Source: Pseudomonadota bacterium (lineage in GTDB: Bacteria; Pseudomonadota; Gammaproteobacteria; Arenicellales; UBA868). From it: a DNA stretch of 62,091 nucleotides. Under the pieces are notes generated by a model. The model was not told the DNA's origin, made no database searches, and saw nothing but the letters and a program-made list of their open reading frames with translations. The position numbers were made by a program, and so were the translations under genes. This document shows positions 38,673-46,769 of the stretch, in pieces; within the stretch, counting starts at the first letter, position 1, and each line of letters starts with the position of its first letter. Where the stretch lies: the NCBI GenBank assembly GCA_002718155.1, contig PBDS01000030.1:9660-71750 (forward strand), written 5' to 3'.

Positions 38673-39746
38673 TCAGCGTCGCCCGGGTTTTGTTGCTGAT
38701 GCTTTTTTCCGAGCACCCTTTTTAGCAGCAGCTTTCTTCACCACCTTCTTTACGGCCTTTGCCGCCAGCGGCTTTTTCTTAAGCGGTGCTTTTGCCGATG
38801 CCTTTTTCTGGGCACCCTTCTTGGCAGCGGCTTTCTTCGCCACCTTCTTTACGACCTTTGCTGCCACGGGCTTTTTCTTAAGCTTCTTGACTACTGGTTT
38901 CTTGGCAGTTCTGCTGCTCGACCCTTTTCCCGCAACTGCGTTTTTCTGTTTTCTGCCCTGATCGGAATCGATCGAGCGGTCTTCGTCACTCACTTCCTGA
39001 CGCACCACAGTACCGCCGCTGATCACCGTCACCATGGTGTCATTTGGGTCACGTCGCTTTTCAGCGACGGTAACCTTTTTCTCTAACGGACGAATCTCGG
39101 TATCAACAATCTCACAGATGCGCTCAAAGATCTTCACTGGATCCCCGCTGCCTTCGACCGTGCGCAACTTGTGTTGGGCCCTGAAATAGGTGATCAATGG
39201 TGCAGTGTCCCGGTCATACGCCTCCAGGCGAGCCCTTACTGATCGCTGATTGTCGTCCGATCTCTGGACAAAGTTTCGAGAACCACACTGGTCGCAGATA
39301 CCCCGTTTTGCCGGGGGTGAAAAGTACCGGTTGTAGGTTGCGCCACATTCACCACACTCAGTTCTACCGGTCGTCCGCTTTACCACCACGGCGGGATCCA
39401 GCGAAAAATGCAGCGCCAGCTGCAATGGTCGATTCATCCATCCAAGCCGGGTATCCAGTTGTTGGGCCTGAGGAATCGTCCGTGGGAATCCATCAAGGAT
39501 AAACCCACGTTTGCATTCGGAGCTGCGAAGCTGGTCGGTGACCGCATCGATGACGAGGTTGTCCGAGACCAGGTCACCACTTTTCATGATCGATTCGACC
39601 TTCCGGCCAAGTTCGGTTTTCTCCGCCACTGCCCGGCGCAGGATCTCGCCACTCGAGACCTGTGGTACGCGGTACTTCTCGGCCATGAGCCTGGCTTGGG
39701 TCCCTTTCCCGGAACCGGGTGCTCCCAACAACACAATTCGCATCAT
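38673..39746 (-). CDS. adk: Adenylate kinase with a long lysine/alanine-rich C-terminal tail
   Basis: Adk interconverts ATP + AMP and 2 ADP. Residues 1-217 form a normal long-type enzyme: P-loop GAPGSGKG (8-15), FILDGFPRT (82-90), a LID with four cysteines (C131, C134, C151, C154) fitting a structural zinc site, and RSVRARLEAYDRDTAPLI. Unusually the frame continues for 140 more residues. A linker (218-280) is followed by 77 residues with about 30 lysines and no acidic residue, including a 33-residue tandem repeat (290-322, 323-355). Such histone H1-like tails usually bind nucleic acids or polyanions; that is inference here. ATG 39743 is an equal alternative start. Confidence 0.95.
   Translation of the reverse strand: MMRIVLLGAPGSGKGTQARLMAEKYRVPQVSSGEILRRAVAEKTELGRKVESIMKSGDLVSDNLVIDAVTDQLRSSECKRGFILDGFPRTIPQAQQLDTRLGWMNRPLQLALHFSLDPAVVVKRTTGRTECGECGATYNRYFSPPAKRGICDQCGSRNFVQRSDDNQRSVRARLEAYDRDTAPLITYFRAQHKLRTVEGSGDPVKIFERICEIVDTEIRPLEKKVTVAEKRRDPNDTMVTVISGGTVVRQEVSDEDRSIDSDQGRKQKNAVAGKGSSSRTAKKPVVKKLKKKPVAAKVVKKVAKKAAAKKGAQKKASAKAPLKKKPLAAKAVKKVVKKAAAKKGARKKASATKPGRR
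38682..38879 (-). repeat. Two 99-bp tandem repeat units encoding the Adk tail
   Basis: Two in-frame 99-base units (38781-38879 and 38682-38780) encode 33-residue repeats. The first runs KKKPVAAKVVKKVAKKAAAK and onwards; the second runs KKKPLAAKAVKKVVKKAAAK and onwards. They are similar but not identical at the DNA level, with many synonymous differences. This indicates an older duplication kept as protein sequence. Confidence 0.9.
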
Positions 39747-39842
39747 TCAACCCTAATTTCAGTTATTTTGTAGATCCCAAGACCCACCGACTCCCTAATG
39801 CTGGATCCTTAATCTCCGGTCCCCGGAAAAATCGGGGCGTCT

Positions 39843-39870
39843 ACTATAGTTTTGTTTAGCGGTCTGTCAA
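39843..39870 (-). promoter_or_regulatory. Putative strong sigma-70-type promoter for adk-hemB
   Basis: On the minus strand a consensus TTGACA (39870-39865) is followed after 16 bases by TATAGT (39848-39843). Transcription would start near 39836, leaving a leader of about 90 bases to adk. The leader contains a short hairpin (CCCCG and CGGGG arms, 39825-39841 region). hemB directly abuts adk and ubiE-ubiJ-ubiB follow, so this may drive all five genes. Confidence 0.65.
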
Positions 39871-39948
39871 TGTATCTCGGCCATTAATACTACTGATTTA
39901 TCTCTCGGACAGCTCTGATAACCAGATGATTCGGCTTCAGGCTAAAAT

Positions 39949-40020
39949 CCCGGGTATTCAGCCCGGCATGACTACAATGGCCAGAAGTGGCCATAGACCG
40001 AATACCCGGCTCTTTTTTCT
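39949..40020 (+). ncRNA. Nested inverted repeat followed by a U-run (candidate structured RNA or terminator)
   Basis: On the plus strand CCGGGTATTC (39950-39959) pairs perfectly with GAATACCCGG (40000-40009). Inside it ATGGCCA (39977-39983) and TGGCCAT (39988-39994) form a 7-bp hairpin with a GAAG tetraloop. The outer stem is followed at once by CTCTTTTTTCT (40010-40020), as at an intrinsic terminator. CCGGG (39950-39954) can also pair with CCCGG (39962-39966), giving an alternative fold. There is no upstream plus-strand gene to terminate. It is therefore either the 3' end of a small RNA starting between about 39,870 and 39,945, or an attenuator in the pfp leader. I found no convincing promoter. 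Confidence 0.5.
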
Positions 40021-40285
40021 GGCAAGTTCACCGTGCAAGCTTTATGGTGCGCGAGCACCGCTCAGGACAACTTTCGCTATCAGTACTCCTTTAAAGACCG
40101 GGAGAGCTTCCTGGAACTGGTCTTATCGAGTACGGTGACCATGCGTAATGCGTCAGTGGACTCGGGAGGTTCGAATCTGATCATAACCGGTAGAGACAAG
40201 GTGTCGTGTTCGGTGTGATAGGCGCCGATCTGAACTAGAGCTTCGGGTCATCAGATTGGCATCAACACGGGATCAGGAGCACAGA
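40021..40285 (+). other. Structured leader region before pfp, no confident gene
   Basis: This stretch completes the 539-base intergenic region 39747-40285. It holds a perfect 5-bp hairpin with a GCGA tetraloop (GGTGC and GCACC, 40046-40059) and a 6-bp helix AAGACC/GGTCTT (40094-40124) enclosing a smaller GGGA/TTCC stem with a GAGC loop. A 61-codon GTG-initiated reading frame (40033-40218) has no Shine-Dalgarno and no recognised homology. A clear AGGAG lies just before the pfp ATG. Confidence 0.35.
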
Positions 40286-41551
40286 ATGAGCAAACCGAGA
40301 AACGCATTTTACGCCCAGTCTGGGGGAGTCACCGCAGTAATCAACGCGACGGCCTGCGGTGTGATCGAGACTGCGCGAGCTAACCGGCGACGGATCGGCA
40401 AGGTCTATGCCGGCCGCAACGGCATTATCGGCGCCTTGACCGAAGATCTGATCGACACCAGTTACGAAACCAAGGGCGCTATTGCAGCCCTTCGGTCCAC
40501 CCCGGCCGGCGCTTTTGGCTCCTGCCGCTACAAACTAAAAAGCTTAGAAGAGAACCAGGACGAATATCAGAGGCTCATAGCAGTCTTCAAAGCCCATGAC
40601 ATCGGCTATTTCCTCTATAACGGCGGTGGCGATTCAGCCGACACCTGCCTTAAGGTATCGCAGCTGTCACAAAGCACTGGCTACCCGATTCAGGCAATCC
40701 ACATTCCTAAAACGGTGGACAACGACCTGCCAATTACCGACAACTGTCCCGGTTTTGGTTCGGTCGCCAAATACATCGCCGTATCAACCCGTGAGGCCAG
40801 CTTCGACGTGGCATCGATGGCCAAGACCTCCACCAAGGTTTTCATCATAGAGGTAATGGGTCGACATGCTGGCTGGATCGCGGCAGCCGGTGGTATGGCT
40901 TCTGATTCGGCAACAGAAATTCCCATCGTCATCCTGTTTCCAGAAGTCGCCTTTGACCGCAGTCGATTCATATCAACGGTCAACCGAAAAGTGAAGAAAT
41001 TTGGCTACTGCACGGTAGTGGTCTCTGAAGGTGCCCGCGACGCGCAAGGTCATTTTCTCGCCGACCAGGGCCTTCGGGATGCTTTCGGCCATACCCAGCT
41101 CGGTGGTGTTGCTCCAATTGTGGCTGCCATGATCAGGGATGACCTCGGCCTAAAATACCACTGGGCGGTAGCTGATTACCTGCAACGCTCCGCGCGCCAC
41201 ATTGCGTCCAGAACCGATGTGGAACAGGCCTACGCCACTGGCAAAGCGGCTGTTGCATTCGCACTGAAGGGGAAAAATGCGGTTATGCCCACCATCGTGC
41301 GAACTTCAAACAGCCCCTACCGCTGGAAGATCGGAGAAGCCGATCTCAACCGCGTCGCCAACCGGGAAAAGACAATGCCCCGCGGTTTTATCAGTCGTGA
41401 CGGGATGGGGATCACAGCCAGATGCCGTCAATACCTGGCGCCGTTGATGGCCGGAGAGGACTACCCACCCTACAGAAACGGGCTTCCGCGGTATATCAGG
41501 TTGAAGAACATCGCGGTAAAAAAGAAACTGGCCAGACAGTTCACGGTCTGA
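40286..41551 (+). CDS. pfp: Pyrophosphate-dependent 6-phosphofructokinase
   Basis: Pfp phosphorylates fructose-6-phosphate with PPi reversibly, serving both glycolysis and gluconeogenesis; related enzymes also act on sedoheptulose-7-phosphate. The 421-aa product starts at ATG 40286 with AGGAG 6 bases upstream. The phosphodonor residues are of PPi type: YNGGGDSADT (Asp where ATP enzymes have Gly104) at about residue 113 and PKTVDNDL (Lys where ATP enzymes have Gly124) at about 141. EVMGRHAGWIAA and VSEGARDAQG are also conserved. It is read divergently from adk. Confidence 0.94.
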   Translation: MSKPRNAFYAQSGGVTAVINATACGVIETARANRRRIGKVYAGRNGIIGALTEDLIDTSYETKGAIAALRSTPAGAFGSCRYKLKSLEENQDEYQRLIAVFKAHDIGYFLYNGGGDSADTCLKVSQLSQSTGYPIQAIHIPKTVDNDLPITDNCPGFGSVAKYIAVSTREASFDVASMAKTSTKVFIIEVMGRHAGWIAAAGGMASDSATEIPIVILFPEVAFDRSRFISTVNRKVKKFGYCTVVVSEGARDAQGHFLADQGLRDAFGHTQLGGVAPIVAAMIRDDLGLKYHWAVADYLQRSARHIASRTDVEQAYATGKAAVAFALKGKNAVMPTIVRTSNSPYRWKIGEADLNRVANREKTMPRGFISRDGMGITARCRQYLAPLMAGEDYPPYRNGLPRYIRLKNIAVKKKLARQFTV

Positions 41552-41698
41552 TAAACACACCAAACCGACATGACCATCGAAAAAGCCCAGCAGCTCCTCA
41601 GCGCACTTGTTCACACTGTCCGCTAGACTCGGTGCAGATTCGTCCGGTCTTCAACCACAATCAATTTTGGGGAACCCCGTCCAAGCGACAGCATCATC

Positions 41699-42505
41699 AT
41701 GGATCAGCCAGCTGAAGAGACCCACCTCATTGAGCAGGAACCCTTCTACGCGACCCAAGGCAAGGAAGTCGAAATCTTTGAAGCCGCTTACCGGAACTGT
41801 ATTCCGGTTCTACTCAAAGGCCCTACCGGTTGCGGTAAAACGCGCTTCATGGAACACATGGCATGGCGCCTTGAGCGACCACTGGTCACTGTATCCTGCC
41901 ACGATGACCTGACCGCTTCCGATCTGGTCGGTCGTTACCTGATCATCGGGGGTGAAACACGTTGGATCGACGGGCCACTGGCACAGGCGGTCAGAATTGG
42001 GGCTTTATGCTACTTGGATGAGATCGTCGAGGCCCGCAAGGACACCACCGTCGTCATTCATCCCTTAGCTGATGACCGCCGAGCACTGCCAGTGGAGAAG
42101 ACCGGCGAAGTGATCACCGCACCAACGACGTTCTGCTTGGCCATTTCCTACAACCCTGGTTACCAGAGCGTTCTTAAAGATCTTAAACAGAGTACGCGGC
42201 AGCGTTTCGTCGCGATCGACTTCGACTATCCCGACCCGAAACAGGAGGCCAGCATCATTTGCCATGAATCCGGGTTGGACACTGGGACCGCGGATCTACT
42301 GGTCCGTTTCGCCGGTATGACCCGCAACCTCAAGGGCAACGGCCTGGAAGAAGGAGCCAGTACCCGATTGCTGGTCCACGCCGCCAAGCTGATGCAAAGC
42401 GGAGTGGATCCCAGAACCGCCTGCCGTGGTGCAATCGCCGAGGCGCTGACCGATGAGCCGGACATGCTGGCTGCGGTCAACGAACTGGGGGCAACCTTGT
42501 TCTAG
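41699..42505 (+). CDS. cbbQ: CbbQ/NirQ/NorQ-type AAA+ ATPase (MoxR-like)
   Basis: CbbQ-type ATPases form hexamers that, with a VWA partner (CbbO or NorD), remodel a target enzyme such as Rubisco or nitric oxide reductase. The 268-aa protein has Walker A LLKGPTGCGKTRFMEHMAWR (about residue 38), Walker B IGALCYLDEIVEARKDT (about 100), the sensor segment TFCLAISYNPGYQSVLKDLK and arginine-finger region QSTRQRFVAIDFDYP. The family cannot be split into CbbQ or NorQ reliably by eye. No Rubisco or NorBC gene is in the window. A CbbO-like gene lies 2 kb downstream. Confidence 0.85.
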   Translation: MDQPAEETHLIEQEPFYATQGKEVEIFEAAYRNCIPVLLKGPTGCGKTRFMEHMAWRLERPLVTVSCHDDLTASDLVGRYLIIGGETRWIDGPLAQAVRIGALCYLDEIVEARKDTTVVIHPLADDRRALPVEKTGEVITAPTTFCLAISYNPGYQSVLKDLKQSTRQRFVAIDFDYPDPKQEASIICHESGLDTGTADLLVRFAGMTRNLKGNGLEEGASTRLLVHAAKLMQSGVDPRTACRGAIAEALTDEPDMLAAVNELGATLF

Positions 42506-42592
42506 TCTGATGCGGCTTTGCTGCAACGCGAATCCTGGCAACGCAACGATTTCTTTATTGTTCTTCAAACACCTACCACGAGACCAAAGGCA

Positions 42593-43477
42593 ATGACCGA
42601 TATTCACACCGACCCGGTACTGGGCGTTATCGGCGGAAGCGGCCTTTATGACATCGATGGGCTGGAAAACATCCAGTGGCGAGAATTCCAGAGCCCCTGG
42701 GGAGAACCTTCCGACGCCCTGCTGTGCGGACAACTCGGCGAACTATCCTTGGTCTTTTTGCCCAGGCACGGGCGCGGCCATCGGCTCAGCCCCACAACCA
42801 TCAATTACCGGGCTAACATCGATGTCTTCAAGCGCGCTGGTGTGACCGACATCATATCGCTCTCAGCAGTTGGCTCGTTTCGCGAAGAACTGTCTCCTGG
42901 AACATTCGTGATCGTTGACCAGTTCATCGATCGTACTTTCGCACGGGAGAAAAGCTTTTTTGGCAGGGGTCTGGTGGCCCACGTCTCAATGGCCCGGCCG
43001 GTCAACCCGCGCCTGGCAGACTGGTGCGAGACGGCCTGCCGCAGCGAGGGCATCCCGGCCCACCTGGGCGGTACTTACCTGGCGATGGAGGGGCCGCAAT
43101 TCTCTACCTTTGCCGAATCTCAGATGTACCGCCAGTGGGGTTGTGATGTCATCGGCATGACTAACATGCCAGAAGCCAAGCTCGCCCGGGAAGCCGAAAT
43201 TCCTTATTGCACGGTCGCCATGGTCACCGACTATGACTGCTGGCACCCGGATCACGATAATGTCGATGTCAAGACTATCATTGCGGTGCTGCAGGACAAC
43301 GCAGATCGAGCCCGTGCCCTGATCAAGCAGGTTGCTCCAAGAATGTGCGAGCGACCTGCGATTTGCCCCTCCGGCGACGACCGAGCACTGGAGTCGGCAC
43401 TGATCACTGCCCCCGACGCGCGAGACCCTGAGATGGTCAAGATGCTGGACGCTGTTGCCGGCCGGCTACTACTCTAA
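42593..43477 (+). CDS. mtnP: S-methyl-5'-thioadenosine phosphorylase
   Basis: MtnP phosphorolyses methylthioadenosine to adenine and methylthioribose-1-phosphate. The 294-aa product (ATG 42593) has the phosphate-binding [14 protein letters not shown] start, FLPRHGRGH, and [19 protein letters not shown] with [24 protein letters not shown] (about residue 216) carries the two aspartates that recognise the 6-amino group in adenine-type enzymes such as human MTAP; methylthioinosine phosphorylases differ here. The downstream apt would salvage the released adenine. Adenine specificity is inferred from this motif and context. Confidence 0.9.
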   Translation: MTDIHTDPVLGVIGGSGLYDIDGLENIQWREFQSPWGEPSDALLCGQLGELSLVFLPRHGRGHRLSPTTINYRANIDVFKRAGVTDIISLSAVGSFREELSPGTFVIVDQFIDRTFAREKSFFGRGLVAHVSMARPVNPRLADWCETACRSEGIPAHLGGTYLAMEGPQFSTFAESQMYRQWGCDVIGMTNMPEAKLAREAEIPYCTVAMVTDYDCWHPDHDNVDVKTIIAVLQDNADRARALIKQVAPRMCERPAICPSGDDRALESALITAPDARDPEMVKMLDAVAGRLLL

Positions 43478-43491
43478 GAAGTAGATCGACA

Positions 43492-44019
43492 ATGAATATC
43501 GAAGAACTGGTCCGCTCGATACCTGATTATCCCAAGGCCGGAGTAATCTTCCGGGACATCACGACATTGCTCCAGAATCCCGCTGGCTTTCGACGAACCG
43601 TCGATGAACTGGTCCAACCGTTCGCCGGTAGCCACATCAGTTCTGTGGCAGGCATTGAAGCACGTGGGTTCATCTTAGGTGGAGCCGTCGCGCACCAACT
43701 TTCCGTGGGATTCGTTGCTGTTCGCAAAAAGGGTAAGCTGCCCTGGCAGACCATCGGTCAAACATACCAACTTGAGTACGGAACCGATGAGGTCGAGATA
43801 CACATCGACAGCGTCGCAACCGGTGACCGGGTTCTGATTGTTGATGACCTGATTGCAACCGGTGGTACAGCTTGTGCCGCAGCTACCCTGATTCGGGAAA
43901 CCGGTGCAGAGGTGATCGGGGCGAGTTTTGTTATCGATCTGCCGAATCTAGGCGGCAGAAAGAAACTGGAAGACATCGGTGTTCCAGTGCGCACACTGAT
44001 CGAGTTTGAGGGTGACTAA
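43492..44019 (+). CDS. apt: Adenine phosphoribosyltransferase
   Basis: Apt converts adenine and PRPP to AMP. The 175-aa protein shows the family N-terminus [20 protein letters not shown], the adenine-site [18 protein letters not shown], and the PRPP-binding loop [20 protein letters not shown] (about residue 116). It lies 14 bases after mtnP, forming a two-gene adenine-salvage unit. Its last codons overlap the end of the convergent membrane-protein gene by 4 bases. Confidence 0.96.
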   Translation: MNIEELVRSIPDYPKAGVIFRDITTLLQNPAGFRRTVDELVQPFAGSHISSVAGIEARGFILGGAVAHQLSVGFVAVRKKGKLPWQTIGQTYQLEYGTDEVEIHIDSVATGDRVLIVDDLIATGGTACAAATLIRETGAEVIGASFVIDLPNLGGRKKLEDIGVPVRTLIEFEGD

Positions 44020-44450
44020 GGCTCCGGCAGGTTCAATGGTTTGCTACCGGCCTTATGCCGAATCCTGTCGATCGTCCGCCGAATCGCGGGTCGCAGTACG
44101 ATGTACAGTTCCAGCCGGCGTTTGCCTGGGAAATCCAGCAGGCTGATGCCGATCAATATCGTCAGCACCCCTTGCCCGGGCAGAATGAGCATCGCTGCCC
44201 CTAGCAGTAGCAATACATACCCAATCGTGTTCTTGATTATGCGGGCCAGCAGCCAAAGAAACGGGCGTCGTTTTCGCCCGGTAGGTATCGAGCGTCCGTC
44301 ATGAGCGAAATAGTCCGGGTTCATTCTGGCGATTGCCACAAAGATCACCACGGCATAAACACCCGCCAGAAGCACTGACCCGATTAACACCTGGGTGAGT
44401 AGGGCAGGGTTTGACTGCAGCCACTCGAGAACAATATTCAGCTTTTCCAT
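44016..44450 (-). CDS. PGPGW-type transmembrane protein
   Basis: A 144-aa inner-membrane protein. The central hydrophobic stretch ([20 protein letters not shown], then [17 protein letters not shown]) matches the PGPGW transmembrane family (PF09656), of unknown function. A further helix lies at about residues 18-42. The C-terminus is basic. It has an ATG start at 44450 with GAGG nearby, and is convergent with apt and divergent from the CbbO-like gene. Confidence 0.8.
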   Translation of the reverse strand: MEKLNIVLEWLQSNPALLTQVLIGSVLLAGVYAVVIFVAIARMNPDYFAHDGRSIPTGRKRRPFLWLLARIIKNTIGYVLLLLGAAMLILPGQGVLTILIGISLLDFPGKRRLELYIVLRPAIRRTIDRIRHKAGSKPLNLPEP

Positions 44451-44547
44451 CCAGACCTCGGCCAGTTGACTGTAATCATGGTGCCTAACATCAGCGCCTC
44501 AGACAAACACACTGGGACCCCTCTAAGGACAGGGCTCCTCGTTATAC

Positions 44548-46716
44548 TTGGCCGGAATCTGGATTGACGATTTACCCATCCTCGCCGTGAGCCAGAACAG
44601 AAAACCTCTATCTTTTGAATCACTTGAAGAACGTTTCGACGAACTGCTCGATGCCGTCCTGTCTTCCAGACGCACGGCAAAAGAACCGGCCCTAGCGCTG
44701 TCGAGCTGTAGTCGTGCCCAGCAGGATTTCGCGCTGCACTGGCTTGAGGTCATTATACGCACCAATTCTGAAATGGGGTTTCAGTTCGTCAAGCACGCTT
44801 CACGAGCATTGGAACTGATGGATCTGGCGCATGTTGAGGAGTGGGTCATCCACGCCATGGACATGTATGACCGGCAGGGACTTTATCCGGGGAGTAAAGC
44901 GTTTGCGGCGGTCGACGACTTCGCGCGTGATACCGGCCTACGTCCGGTCACGGTCCACCTCGATGAAGCTGCTGGGGTGCTCAATCACTACATTCACGGT
45001 CTCGCCGGACGGGCGTTGCGAATCGAAAATGGTGACGATGTATTTACCGACACCGAAGTGCTTTTTCTTCCGCCCATGCTCAATCGATACTCCGACAAGC
45101 AAGATAACTTCAGCCTTTACAAATTAACGGCCACTTACCTCTGGGCTCAGACCCGCTTCGGAACCTTTCGTCGGCGCAAAGCCACTGACGAACCACTGTC
45201 GGTCCGGCTGCATCACTTCGCTGATCAGGCGCGCGCCTTGGCGCTTTTCTTTGCGCTCGAAGACATACGGCTTGAAGCCTGTATCAAACGTGAACTGCCC
45301 GGTCTGGGGCGACAGATCGATGTGTTCAGTGCGGGCCTTGGCGATGTTAAACGCGATGCTACCTGGGCCAGGCTGGTAGAGGTACTCGGACAAGAAGACG
45401 CCAGTGTTGATACGACGCTTGAACAACTCGAAGTGCTCTACGCTAGTGAGATCGTGATTCCAGAACCACGACCCTGGCAAGGCAGCCTGCGCCTCGAACT
45501 CGCCGAACAGGTACTGGCTGCTCGACTACAGCAAGAGCGCCAGGAATTGAAGGTCCGCCTTGCCGAGATCCTGAACGAAGATGAAAACAGCCTCGATGCT
45601 GACATGCGCAAGATCGAACTGCAGACCCTGGACAACAGCGAAGGTACAACAGAACTCATGCTGGAAATCGACGGCAATCCCGTTACCCCGCCACCTGATG
45701 TCAGGCGTATCCTTGAGTCACTGCTGCTGGATCTGGAGGAGATACCTCCCGATTTTCTGGTGGCGGCGGGGGCAGGAGACTACGACCCCCGTGCGCAGGA
45801 GGACAGGAGTGCCCACGACGTCTGGAAGGGGGCTTATCAGGAAGAGGGTACTCTCTACTATGACGAATGGGATTTCCGCCGCCGACACTACCGCAAGGGC
45901 TGGTGCGTGTTACGGGAAATCGACATGCGGTCTCTGGACAAACCATTCGTTGAACAGACGCTGGAAAAGTACCACGGTCTGGTGAGCGAACTACGGCGCA
46001 GTTTCGAAGCGCTACGTGGTGTTGAATGTCGACTGAAACGCCAGACCCACGGCGATGACATTGACCTCGACGCTGCAATCGAGGCGAGGATCCAAGCACT
46101 TTCTGGTCGTGAGATGCCGGACAACCTGTTTTCCCGCCCACACCGGTTAGAGCGTGACATTGCGGTGATCTTTATGGTCGATGTCAGTGGCTCTACAAAG
46201 GGTTGGATTAACGAGGCGGAGCGTGAAAGTCTGGTCTTGTTGTGCGAGGCCCTTGAGGTCCTTGGGGATCGTTACGCCATATACGGCTTTTCCGGTATGA
46301 CCCGTAAGCGCTGCGAACTCTACCGCATCAAGCGTATCGATGAGCCCTACAGCCACGATGTCAAGTCACGTATCGCTGGAATCCAGCCACAGGATTACAC
46401 ACGCATGGGCGTTACCATTCGGCATCTCACGCGTTTATTTCGAGACATCGACGCGCGCACACGGTTGTTGATCACACTGTCGGACGGTAAGCCCGATGAC
46501 TATGATGGTTACCGCGGAGAATATGGTATCGAGGACACGCGCCAGGCTCTCCTTGAGGCCAAACGTGCCGGGATATACCCGTTCTGTATAACCATTGATC
46601 ACGAAGCCAGGGATTACTTGCCACACATGTACGGAGAGGTAAACTATACGCTGGTGGATGATGTACGCCATTTGCCGGTCAAGGTCTCCGAAATCTACCG
46701 CCGCCTGACCACCTGA
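44548..46716 (+). CDS. cbbO: CbbO/NorD-type VWA-domain protein
   Basis: VWA adaptor proteins of this type bind the CbbQ/NorQ hexamer and couple it to a target enzyme. The 722-aa protein has a long helical N-terminal region and a C-terminal VWA domain whose MIDAS motif reads FMVDVSGSTKGW (about residue 543), followed by YTRMGVTIRHL and LITLSDGKPDDYDGYRGEYG. Its size is closer to CbbO than to the shorter NorD. The start is uncertain: TTG 44548 or GTG 44587, neither with a clear ribosome site. It is split from cbbQ by mtnP, apt and a minus-strand gene. Confidence 0.83.
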   Translation: MAGIWIDDLPILAVSQNRKPLSFESLEERFDELLDAVLSSRRTAKEPALALSSCSRAQQDFALHWLEVIIRTNSEMGFQFVKHASRALELMDLAHVEEWVIHAMDMYDRQGLYPGSKAFAAVDDFARDTGLRPVTVHLDEAAGVLNHYIHGLAGRALRIENGDDVFTDTEVLFLPPMLNRYSDKQDNFSLYKLTATYLWAQTRFGTFRRRKATDEPLSVRLHHFADQARALALFFALEDIRLEACIKRELPGLGRQIDVFSAGLGDVKRDATWARLVEVLGQEDASVDTTLEQLEVLYASEIVIPEPRPWQGSLRLELAEQVLAARLQQERQELKVRLAEILNEDENSLDADMRKIELQTLDNSEGTTELMLEIDGNPVTPPPDVRRILESLLLDLEEIPPDFLVAAGAGDYDPRAQEDRSAHDVWKGAYQEEGTLYYDEWDFRRRHYRKGWCVLREIDMRSLDKPFVEQTLEKYHGLVSELRRSFEALRGVECRLKRQTHGDDIDLDAAIEARIQALSGREMPDNLFSRPHRLERDIAVIFMVDVSGSTKGWINEAERESLVLLCEALEVLGDRYAIYGFSGMTRKRCELYRIKRIDEPYSHDVKSRIAGIQPQDYTRMGVTIRHLTRLFRDIDARTRLLITLSDGKPDDYDGYRGEYGIEDTRQALLEAKRAGIYPFCITIDHEARDYLPHMYGEVNYTLVDDVRHLPVKVSEIYRRLTT

Positions 46717-46769
46717 AACCCAAGTTGACGCCGTTTTCCACGTCATTTTCTGGGCACATACAAAACTTG

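Noticed and set aside
40165-40180. GGTTCGAATC sequence resembling a tRNA T-arm
   Set aside because: Flanking bases do not pair into a T-stem and no acceptor, D or anticodon arms can be built around it.
41570-41626. 18-codon reading frame between pfp and cbbQ
   Set aside because: It has an ATG and a plausible helical peptide (MTIEKAQQLLSALVHTVR) but no clear ribosome site or conservation evidence.
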